Part shown: one piece after another, positions 42,627 to 49,381 of the stretch
Layout: every line of letters begins with the position of its first letter
Position numbering within the stretch: position 1 is the first letter of the stretch
NCBI GenBank assembly: GCA_005893275.1
Contig: VBOW01000025.1
Location: 1-50,703, forward strand
DNA from: Candidatus Eisenbacteria bacterium
GTDB taxonomy: Bacteria; Eisenbacteria; RBG-16-71-46; SZUA-252
DNA length: 50,703 nucleotides
Direction of reading: 5' to 3'
The notes under the pieces: generated by a model
What the model saw: the letters and a program-made list of their open reading frames with translations, nothing else
Told to the model about the DNA's origin: nothing
Database searches by the model: none
Made by a program: the position numbers and the translations under genes

Positions 42627-43261
42627 AGCACTCCCCCTGTGAAGAATCCTCCGAGAATGTAGACGAACGGCGTGACGATGTAGCTGAAGAGGTTCACCCC
42701 GGTCGTCATTCCGAGCACGACGATGCCCAGGAGCACGAACGGCCCCACCCGGTCGAACTCGCGATACCGCTCGGCCCACTCGCGGCTCAAGAGCCCCGTC
42801 AGAATCCGGGATCCGTCCAGCGGGAAGATCGGGATCAGGTTGAACGCCGCGAGCCCGAGATTGACGACGACGCTTCCTTCGGCCATGTAGAGCAGGAGCC
42901 TCTCCATCGTGCCGGCCATGTGGACCGGCGCGGCGAATCGGACGATCGTTCCGAAAAGGAACGCCAGAATCAGGTTCGAGATCGGCCCGGCGAGCGCGAT
43001 CCACATCATGTCCCGGCGGGGGTGCCCGAGGTAGCGCTCGTCGACGGGGACCGGCTTCGCCCAGCCGATCCTCTGCGTCAGGACGAACACGATTGTCCCG
43101 GTCACGTCCAGGTGCGCGATCGGGTTGAGCGTCAGGCGCCCCAGCAACCTCGCCGTCGGGTCGCCGAGACGGGTGGCAACGTAGGCGTGGCTGTATTCGT
43201 GAAAGGTGAGGGCGAAGAGAAGCGGCGGAATCATCAGGAGGATGCCCGTTACATCGCCCAC
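42623..43261 (-). CDS. M50-family (site-2-protease-like) membrane metalloprotease
   Basis: A 212-residue protein with four or five transmembrane segments. The zinc-binding HEYSH motif is at residues 21-25 in the first hydrophobic segment, and NLIPIFPLDGSRI (141-153) supplies the metal-binding Asp149. No PDZ domain is present, so it is the short YwhC/SpoIVFB-like class rather than RseP. The target is unknown. It starts with GTG. It lies upstream of trpS, an arrangement seen in other bacteria, and its stop overlaps the putative trpS start. Confidence 0.88.
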   Translation of the reverse strand: MGDVTGILLMIPPLLFALTFHEYSHAYVATRLGDPTARLLGRLTLNPIAHLDVTGTIVFVLTQRIGWAKPVPVDERYLGHPRRDMMWIALAGPISNLILAFLFGTIVRFAAPVHMAGTMERLLLYMAEGSVVVNLGLAAFNLIPIFPLDGSRILTGLLSREWAERYREFDRVGPFVLLGIVVLGMTTGVNLFSYIVTPFVYILGGFFTGGVL

Positions 43262-43304
43262 CGACCCTCCTCCCTCCCCTGCCCGCCTCGGCCGGCGAGG
43301 TTCG

Positions 43305-44711
43305 TTAGAGCTTGGACTCGCTCTTCACGGGCGTGACGGTCGCCTCGCAAGAGTGAGCGAACCAGCGCTCCGCGGCCGCCCGGACGCTCTCGGGATTCAA
43401 CTTGAGCAGCGACTCCTCGAACCGGCGGGGAAAATCGTAGCCCTCGCCCGCCACCTCGAACTGGGACATCGAGCGCGCGCGTACGAGCGGGTCGTTTTGG
43501 TTCGCGAAGGTGCCGTTCTGGACCCGTTTCAGCTGCGCGATCCATTCCCCTTCGTCGAGCGGCTGAGTTCTCAGGCGGCTCATGACCGCCGCGACCGTGT
43601 CACGGGCCGCTCCGAGCTTGCTCGGCGCGGATCCGAGGTAGACGGCGATGGAGGAGCGTCTCGGGTAGGGCGCATAGATCACACCGACCGTGGCGGCGAG
43701 CCCCCTCTGCGGCAGCCAGAACGCGATCGGAGAGCGATCCCCCGAAGCGAGATAGGACTCGATGATCTTGAACGCAGGATAGTCGGGGTCCCCGTAGCCG
43801 GGGGCGGCGTAGCCGTAGGTGAGGCATGAGGCGAGAATATCCCGCTCCGCGGTCATGCTCGTGTCCGCGGCGAGAGGGATGGGATCCCCCGCGACCGGCC
43901 GGAGCGCCGCCCCGCGCGGCACCGCGGCGAAGGCTTTCTCGAGGCGCGCCATCACCTTCTTGCCGTCGAAGTTCCCCACGAAGCAAACCGCCATGTTCCC
44001 GCCGACGAAGTACCGCTGATATTGGGCGAGGACATCCCTTCGGCGGCAGTCGGCGATTCCGGAGACCGTCCCCGCCACCGGGCGCGCCAGAGGGCTGCCC
44101 CGGTACATGGCCCCGAGATACATCGAGTAGGCCGCCTTGATCGGGCTCTCCCCTTCCCCGGCCGCCACCGTCAGCGCTCGCTGTCGTGAAGCATCCACCG
44201 CGGTGTCCGGGAAGGAAGGCTCCAGCACGCACTCGGCCAGGAGATCGATCGCCGCGTCCACCTGCTCGCGTTTCGTGGTGATCGCGATCTGACCCAGGTC
44301 GGGTCCCGCCCCGGATTCAAGGCTCGCGTCGGCCGCGAGGAGCCTCAGGGCGAACTCCGCCGGCGGGTGCTTCTGCGTACCGGCCACGATCGACTTGATC
44401 AGCACCTGGGAGCGGCCCGCCTCCTCATCGGTTTCGTAGATCGAGCCCATCCGGAGGGCGACCGCCCCGGCCACCCGCTCGCTCGTCCGTTCCTCCTGAA
44501 CGAGGATCGTGAGCCCATTCTTCAGCACCTTCTTCTGCACGGGCGCGCCGGGGTCGTAGATGGGGACCCGCGCGGGCGGCTTCGCCTGGGGAACGGCGCG
44601 ATCGTCCTGGCTTCGCGCCGATCCCGGCAGGAGAAGGAGGATCGCTGCGACCGTGGCCAGGAGCGGCCGAAATCCTTTAATCGACTGGAACTTACGGTGT
44701 TGAGCAGGCAT
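43305..44711 (-). CDS. Secreted M16-like protein lacking the zinc-binding motif
   Basis: A 468-residue exported protein (signal peptide 1-34, hydrophobic core LLATVAAILLLL). Two M16 peptidase repeats are recognisable: KKVLKNGLTILVQEERTSE starts the first, and RYFVGGNMAVCFVGNFD and ESYLASGDRSPIAFWLPQRG lie in the later domains. The inverted zinc motif HxxEH, expected around residues 102-106 after EEAGR, reads QVLIK, so the domain is probably catalytically dead. In M16 pairs one subunit is often inactive and supports a catalytic partner, as with PqqL-type or mitochondrial beta/alpha pairs; no active partner is visible nearby. It diverges from the small secreted gene. Confidence 0.85.
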   Translation of the reverse strand: MPAQHRKFQSIKGFRPLLATVAAILLLLPGSARSQDDRAVPQAKPPARVPIYDPGAPVQKKVLKNGLTILVQEERTSERVAGAVALRMGSIYETDEEAGRSQVLIKSIVAGTQKHPPAEFALRLLAADASLESGAGPDLGQIAITTKREQVDAAIDLLAECVLEPSFPDTAVDASRQRALTVAAGEGESPIKAAYSMYLGAMYRGSPLARPVAGTVSGIADCRRRDVLAQYQRYFVGGNMAVCFVGNFDGKKVMARLEKAFAAVPRGAALRPVAGDPIPLAADTSMTAERDILASCLTYGYAAPGYGDPDYPAFKIIESYLASGDRSPIAFWLPQRGLAATVGVIYAPYPRRSSIAVYLGSAPSKLGAARDTVAAVMSRLRTQPLDEGEWIAQLKRVQNGTFANQNDPLVRARSMSQFEVAGEGYDFPRRFEESLLKLNPESVRAAAERWFAHSCEATVTPVKSESKL

Positions 44712-44824
44712 GGGACCAGCCTATCAGAGGGGTGTGGCCGCGTCAATGAATTGGGCGGCATTCCGCGCGATGCGAACTGAATGAAAGGTGAAGTTTCTCG
44801 CCGTTTCGTCCGATTCATTAACCA

Positions 44825-44845
44825 GGAACCGCTCGGGGCGGTTCC
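44825..44845. repeat. Perfect 8-bp inverted repeat upstream of the small secreted gene
   Basis: Arms GGAACCGC and GCGGTTCC flank a TCGGG loop. It lies 19 bases before the ATG at 44864, in the gap between divergent genes. It could be a leader hairpin or an operator; no known regulator is implied. Confidence 0.5.
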
Positions 44846-44863
44846 GAATCGGAGAAACGCGAC

Positions 44864-45340
44864 ATGCAGTATCCGAGTTCCACCGCGAAGGGGCGGAAAG
44901 GAACCGCCGTTCTTCCGGCGTTCGCCCTGACGCTTTTGCTTACCGCAACGACCCCCGGCTTGGGGAGCGGCGAGGACGGTGCCGGGCTCAGGGGCCTGGT
45001 GCGCGAATTCAACTCCATCTGCGCCGACCTCCAAACCGCACGCTGCGATCTGAAAATGGGGATCCTCGGCGAGTCGTCCTTCGGCGACCGGATCCTGGAG
45101 CTCTTCGTTCGCGCGGACAGCATCACCACGCTTCTCGATGGTCGCTCGCCGGCGCCCCGGCAGATCGGGCCGGCATTCGCCCTCGAGTGGGGCTTGAAGT
45201 ACCTGAGGGAGTCGTTACGGGAGAACTACGAGGGGATTGTCGAGGGGAACGGATACCGTTTCGTCACGGCCGACCTCGCGCTCAAGGCGGCGGAGGCGTG
45301 GCAGGGGCGGCTCCTCCAGCCGGCCTTCTCCCTACGGTAG
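44864..45340 (+). CDS. Small secreted protein of unknown function
   Basis: A 158-residue protein. The N-terminus has a signal peptide (LPAFALTLLLTATTPGLGSG). The mature part is mostly helical, with two cysteines (ICADLQTARCDLKMG) that could form a disulphide, and ends in AWQGRLLQPAFSLR. I do not recognise the family. GGAG lies nine bases before the ATG, and an inverted repeat (44825-44845) lies just upstream. It converges on tRNA-Ala(GGC). The signal peptide, a plausible ribosome site and the lack of a competing gene support it being real. Confidence 0.6.
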   Translation: MQYPSSTAKGRKGTAVLPAFALTLLLTATTPGLGSGEDGAGLRGLVREFNSICADLQTARCDLKMGILGESSFGDRILELFVRADSITTLLDGRSPAPRQIGPAFALEWGLKYLRESLRENYEGIVEGNGYRFVTADLALKAAEAWQGRLLQPAFSLR

Positions 45341-45345
45341 AAGGC
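45323..45345. terminator. Short hairpin between the secreted gene and tRNA-Ala
   Basis: Arms GCCTTCT and AGAAGGC flank a nine-base loop, overlapping the stop codon of the plus-strand gene and lying just after the 3' end of the minus-strand tRNA. No T-run follows on either strand. It could help end transcription from both sides. Confidence 0.4.
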
Positions 45346-45348
45346 AAG

Positions 45349-45421
45349 TGGAGCTGGCGGGGATCGAACCCGCTACCTCTTGACTGCCAGTCAAGCGCTC
45401 TCCCAATTGAGCTACAGCCCC
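45349..45421 (-). tRNA. tRNA-Ala(GGC)
   Basis: A complete cloverleaf on the minus strand. The acceptor is GGGGCTG/CAGCTCC with one G-T pair, the D-arm is GCTC/GAGC, and the anticodon stem is CTTGA/TCAAG with loop CTGGCAG, giving anticodon GGC (reads GCC and GCU). The T-arm is GCGGG/CCCGC with TTCGATC. Discriminator A; no CCA is encoded. Confidence 0.94.
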
Positions 45422-45547
45422 ATCCTTTTGTCGCCGAGCCAACAAAGCTAATGGCAGAGGCCGATCCCGTCAATTGGGTTCCGGACACGGAGAGTCCATG
45501 CGGATGCTGATGTTGACCCGAGATCCCGCGGAAGCGAGACTTCCAGC

Positions 45548-46987
45548 GTGAACGATCCCCACCCGTTTACCGAGCGGAACTACCACTTCAGCGGCGTCGG
45601 CGGGAGCGGGATGGCCCCCATGGCCCAGCTCACGGCGCTGCTCGGCGCCCGCGTCACCGGGTCCGACCGGAATTTCGACCGCGGCCTCACGCTCCCCGTG
45701 TTCGACGCCCTTGCCGAGGCGGGCGTCACCCTCGTGCCCCAGGACGGCTCCGGCGTGGTGCCAGGCCTGGACGCGCTCATCCACTCCAGTGCGGTGGAGC
45801 AGAGCAATCCCGATTTTGCCCGCGCCCAAGCGCTCGGGATCACGCGGATCAGGCGCGGGTCGTTTCTCGCAAAGCTGGCGGCGGAGCGCCGGGCGATCGC
45901 GATCGCGGGCACGAGCGGCAAGTCCACCGTGACCGCGATGGTCGCCCACATCCTCGTGGACGCGGGTTTTGATCCCTCGTTTCTGGGCGGCGGGGCCGCC
46001 GCGAGCCTGGACGGGGCCTTCCCACCGGGAAGCCTTCGCGTGGGCGGGAGCGATTGGTTTGTCGTCGAAACCGACGAAAGCGACGGCAGCGTCGCCGAAT
46101 TCTCCCCCGCGATCGCGACCCTCACCAATCTGACGCGCGACCACAAGGAAATGGATGTCACGACCGGGCTCTTCGCTCGCCTTCTGGAGCAGACCCGCGA
46201 GCGGGCGGTCCTCCACGTCGGCGATCCCGCGCTCGCCGCGGTTCCACGCCCAGACCGCCTCCCCTTCCTCACCGTCGCGGTCGAAGGGGATCCGGTCTGG
46301 ATCCACGCGGATCTGGTGGCGCGCTCCGTGCGGCTCGAGCCGGGCGCCGTGTGGTTCGAGATCGGCGGCACGGAGATCAATGTTCCTTTCCCAGGAATCC
46401 TCACCGTCCAGAACGCGGCCCTCGCGATCGCGACCGCCCACGCGGCGGGGATCTCGGTCGGGCGTGCCGCGCGGTCTCTCGAAAGCTTCGCCGGAGTCCG
46501 GCGGAGACTGGAGCGGATCGGCTCCGCGGACGGAATCGAAGTCTTCGACGACTTCGCGCACAACCCGGTGAAGATCCGCATGGCGATCGAGGCGCTTCGG
46601 CCGCGGGGGGCGCTATGGATCTTCTATCAACCCCACGGGTACGGCCCCACCCGCTTTTTCCGGGACGAGCTGATCGAGACATTCCGGGAGGCTCTGCGCC
46701 CCGAGGACCGTCTCCTCCTCGCGCCCATCTACGACGCCGGCGGCACCGCGGATCGCACGATTCGCTCCGAGCACATCGCGGATCCCCTGGCGGACGCTGG
46801 AATCTCCGCGAGGGTGGTCTCCACACGCGACGAGGCGGCCCGCCAGATCGTCGCCGGAACGAGGCGGGGCGACCGGGTCGTCGTCATGGGCGCCCGGGAC
46901 GACACGCTCCCCTCCTTTGCGCGTGCCATCCAAGTCGCGCTTGCGGCGCGCACCGGCGAGCCTGCGGCCGGACGCACCCAGCGCTAG
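45548..46987 (+). CDS. MurC-like Mur ligase
   Basis: A 479-residue ATP-dependent ligase of the Mur family. The N-terminal domain has HFSGVGGSGMAPMAQL and VTGSDR, as in MurC. The central domain has the P-loop GTSGKST (121-127; MurC normally GTHGKTT), then FVVETDESDGSV and LTNLTRDHKEMD. The C-terminal domain has VRRRLERIG and DDFAHNPVKI (MurC normally DDYAHHPTEI), and YQPHGYGPTRFF. It may add L-Ala to UDP-MurNAc, or act on another substrate, since several signature residues differ and no mur/fts genes are nearby. GTG 45548 is the start used; no strong ribosome site is seen. Confidence 0.83.
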   Translation: MNDPHPFTERNYHFSGVGGSGMAPMAQLTALLGARVTGSDRNFDRGLTLPVFDALAEAGVTLVPQDGSGVVPGLDALIHSSAVEQSNPDFARAQALGITRIRRGSFLAKLAAERRAIAIAGTSGKSTVTAMVAHILVDAGFDPSFLGGGAAASLDGAFPPGSLRVGGSDWFVVETDESDGSVAEFSPAIATLTNLTRDHKEMDVTTGLFARLLEQTRERAVLHVGDPALAAVPRPDRLPFLTVAVEGDPVWIHADLVARSVRLEPGAVWFEIGGTEINVPFPGILTVQNAALAIATAHAAGISVGRAARSLESFAGVRRRLERIGSADGIEVFDDFAHNPVKIRMAIEALRPRGALWIFYQPHGYGPTRFFRDELIETFREALRPEDRLLLAPIYDAGGTADRTIRSEHIADPLADAGISARVVSTRDEAARQIVAGTRRGDRVVVMGARDDTLPSFARAIQVALAARTGEPAAGRTQR

Positions 46988-46996
46988 GCGACGCCT

Positions 46997-48547
46997 CTAG
47001 CCCACGAGCTCCGCGATCGATTTTGCCTGGAGGAAGAGTCCGAGGTAATCCCGGCCCCCGGCCTTGGAGTCGGTGCCGCTCATGTTGAAGCCGCCGAAGG
47101 GATGGATTCCGACCAGGGCGCCGGTGCACTTCCGGTTCAAATAGAGATTGCCGACGTGAAGCCGCCGCTTCGCCTCGAGAAGGAGGGCGCGGTCGCGTCC
47201 GTAGTAGGCGCCGGTCAGCCCGTAGATCGTTCCGTTCGCGATCTCGACCTCCTCCTCGAAGGAGCGCGCTTTGAGCACGGCGAGCACCGGCCCGAAGATT
47301 TCCTCCTGGGCGATCCGGGCTTGGGGCTTCACGTCCGCGAAGACCGTGGGCTTGAGGAAATATCCCGGGCCGGAGTGCTTCGCTCCGCCGGTGATCAGGC
47401 GGCCCTCGCCTTTTCCCAGCTCCATGTACTCGAGGATCTTCTTTTCGGCCGAGGCGCTGACCACCGGTCCGAGGTAGTTCTCCCGTTTCTCGGTGGGACC
47501 GACCGTCATCGTTGCCACTTGAGCCTTGAGCCGCTCCAGGAATTCGTCGTAGAGCCGCTCGTGAACGATCGCGCGCGAGCACGCCGAGCACTTTTGGCCC
47601 TGAAAGCCGAACGCCCCCGCATAGACGCCCTTCACGCCGGCTTCCAGGTCCGAGTCCTCGTGCAGGATCGTGAAATCCTTTCCCCCCATTTCGAGGATCG
47701 CGCGCTTGATCCAGATTTGCCCTTGCCGCACTTTGGCCGCGCGCTCAGTGATCCCGACCCCGACCTCCTTGGAGCCGGTGAACGCCACGAATCGGACGCG
47801 CGGATGCTCTACGAGCGCATCCCCGATGCTTCCCCCCGGGCCGGGAAGAAAATTGAGAACACCGGCGGGGACCCCCGCCTCCTCCAGAATCTCGAATAGT
47901 TTCCACGCGACGAGCGGTGAGTCGCTGCTCGGTTTCAAGACGGCGGTGTTCCCCGTGACGATCGTCGCGGCGGTCATGCCCATCGCGATCGCGCAGGGAA
48001 AATTCCAGGGTGGGATCACGACGCCGACGCCGAGCGGGATGTAGACGAGCTCGTTATTCTCGCCGGGGTTCGGCGTGAGCGGCTGCGGGCCGCCCCATCG
48101 CATCATCTCGCGCGCATAGAACTCGCAAAAATCAATCGCCTCGGCGGTGTCGCCGTCCGCCTCGGTCCAATTCTTCCCCACCTCGAGCACCATCGTGGCG
48201 TTCATGTCGTGGCGGCGCCGGCGCAGCAGTCCCGCCGCGCGCAGCAGCACGTTGGCGCGCTCCTCGGAGGGCATCCAGCGCCACGACTCGAACGCCTTCT
48301 CCGCGGCTAGGACCGCGTCGTTCACGTGCTCGACCGTCGCCTTCGAGAAATTGCCCACGCATTCGGACGGATTCGCGGGGTTCTTGCTCTGGAACGTCTC
48401 TTTCGTCGTGATCCGTTTTCCGCCGATCACGAGCGGGTAGGTGGCCCCGAACTTGGATCGGACCTGCCCGAGCGCCTCGCGCATCCCCGTCTCCACGTCG
48501 GAACGGGAATAGTCAAGCATGGCAGCGCTGTGAAACTCCGGGAGCAT
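46997..48547 (-). CDS. pruA: L-glutamate gamma-semialdehyde (1-pyrroline-5-carboxylate) dehydrogenase
   Basis: A 516-residue NAD-dependent aldehyde dehydrogenase, last step of proline degradation to glutamate. VIPPWNFPCAIAMGM is the NAD-binding segment, AFTGSKEVG follows, LEMGGKD holds the general-base Glu, and GFQGQKCSACSR (around residue 319) has the catalytic Cys. PTVFADV and QEEIFGPVLAV match too. The length and N-terminal region match the stand-alone PruA/RocA class rather than the fused PutA; no proline dehydrogenase is in the window. ATG 48547 follows AAGGAG. It converges with the MurC-like gene, with a 9-base gap, and diverges from the next gene. Confidence 0.94.
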   Translation of the reverse strand: MLPEFHSAAMLDYSRSDVETGMREALGQVRSKFGATYPLVIGGKRITTKETFQSKNPANPSECVGNFSKATVEHVNDAVLAAEKAFESWRWMPSEERANVLLRAAGLLRRRRHDMNATMVLEVGKNWTEADGDTAEAIDFCEFYAREMMRWGGPQPLTPNPGENNELVYIPLGVGVVIPPWNFPCAIAMGMTAATIVTGNTAVLKPSSDSPLVAWKLFEILEEAGVPAGVLNFLPGPGGSIGDALVEHPRVRFVAFTGSKEVGVGITERAAKVRQGQIWIKRAILEMGGKDFTILHEDSDLEAGVKGVYAGAFGFQGQKCSACSRAIVHERLYDEFLERLKAQVATMTVGPTEKRENYLGPVVSASAEKKILEYMELGKGEGRLITGGAKHSGPGYFLKPTVFADVKPQARIAQEEIFGPVLAVLKARSFEEEVEIANGTIYGLTGAYYGRDRALLLEAKRRLHVGNLYLNRKCTGALVGIHPFGGFNMSGTDSKAGGRDYLGLFLQAKSIAELVG

Positions 48548-48581
48548 GCACTTCTCCTTCCGGGGATGAGATCGATCGGCC

Positions 48582-48587
48582 TATACT
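48582..48587 (+). promoter_or_regulatory. Candidate -10 element TATACT for the downstream membrane gene
   Basis: TATACT ends 10 bases before the ATG at 48598, in the 50-base divergent gap with pruA. The -35 region is weak (TTCCGG at 18-base spacing). If used, the transcript would be nearly leaderless. Confidence 0.35.
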
Positions 48588-48597
48588 CCGCCGCGTC

Positions 48598-49346
48598 ATG
48601 ATACGCGCCTCGGCGGCCGCTGTCATCCCGGCCCTGCTGCTCCCCTGGCTCCTGATCCCACTCAAGAATCCGCTCCTCTTCGCGATCCTACCGGTCGCTC
48701 CGCTCGCTCTCGTCTACGCGCGGGCCGTCGCCCGAGGGAGACCCCGCGCCGCGGCAACGCTCGCGCTCGCGTGGGCCGCCGCGCTCACGGTTTCCACGGT
48801 CGCCGCGGCCGCGCATTCGCCCGAGTCCGCGACGCGCGGCATCTGGCGCGCGGGCGCCTACCGGGAGGAAATGCTGCAATGGATCGCGACAGGGGCGGGC
48901 TCCGAAGGGGACATCTCGCGCTTTCTGCCGCGCGTGCTCGTCGAGTACGGTCTGGTTTTCCTGCTGTCGGCGATTTCCGGCGGGGTGGTGCGCTGATCCT
49001 GGGATCGCTCCTGCTCGGCTACATGAACGGGTACGTGGGGTGGGTGGTCGCCCACGCGGATCCCGAGATCGCGAAGATCCAGGCCGCGATCATCGCGTGG
49101 CCGCCTTGGCCGATCGCCCGGGTGATCTCCTTCGTCTTCGCGGGGACCGCCGCCGCGGCGTGGGGCTTTCCACGGCTCTTCGACCGGGGCGCTCCTCGTG
49201 CCGCGGTGAAGCCGCTCCTCATTGCGTCACTGGTATTTCTCGCGATCGACATCGGCCTCAAGTGGCTCTTGGCGCCGGAGTGGCGCGGTCTCCTTCGCGC
49301 GCTGCTCGGCGCGAGCGCTGGAATCGAGGCGGGAGGGAGCGGCTGA
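48598..49346 (+). pseudogene. Polytopic membrane protein split by a probable frameshift
   Basis: One frame from ATG 48598 encodes 132 residues with membrane segments (VIPALLLPWLLIPL, LLFAILPVAPLALVYA, LVFLLSAISGG) and stops at 48996. The next frame continues the same character without an obvious start codon (GALILGSLLLGYMNGYVGW, then ARVISFVFAGTAAAAWGF and LLIASLVFLAIDIGLKWLL) and stops at 49346. Adding one G to the GGGG run near 48987 would join them into a single protein of about 249 residues reading through ISGG to GALILG. It could be a sequencing error, a genuine mutation or programmed frameshifting. The family was not recognised. It converges on the Ig/PKD gene. Confidence 0.6.
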
Positions 49347-49366
49347 GCCCGAAGGCCCAGCCGCTC
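49337..49366. terminator. Bidirectional terminator-like hairpin between convergent genes
   Basis: Arms GAGCGGCTG and CAGCCGCTC flank an inner GCC/GGC stem with a CGAA loop, overlapping the stop of the plus-strand membrane gene. The minus-strand Ig/PKD gene ends 15 bases further on. There is no T-run, so it is likely a factor-assisted or bidirectional stop. Confidence 0.55.
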
Positions 49367-49381
49367 GTGAAGCAGACCGAG

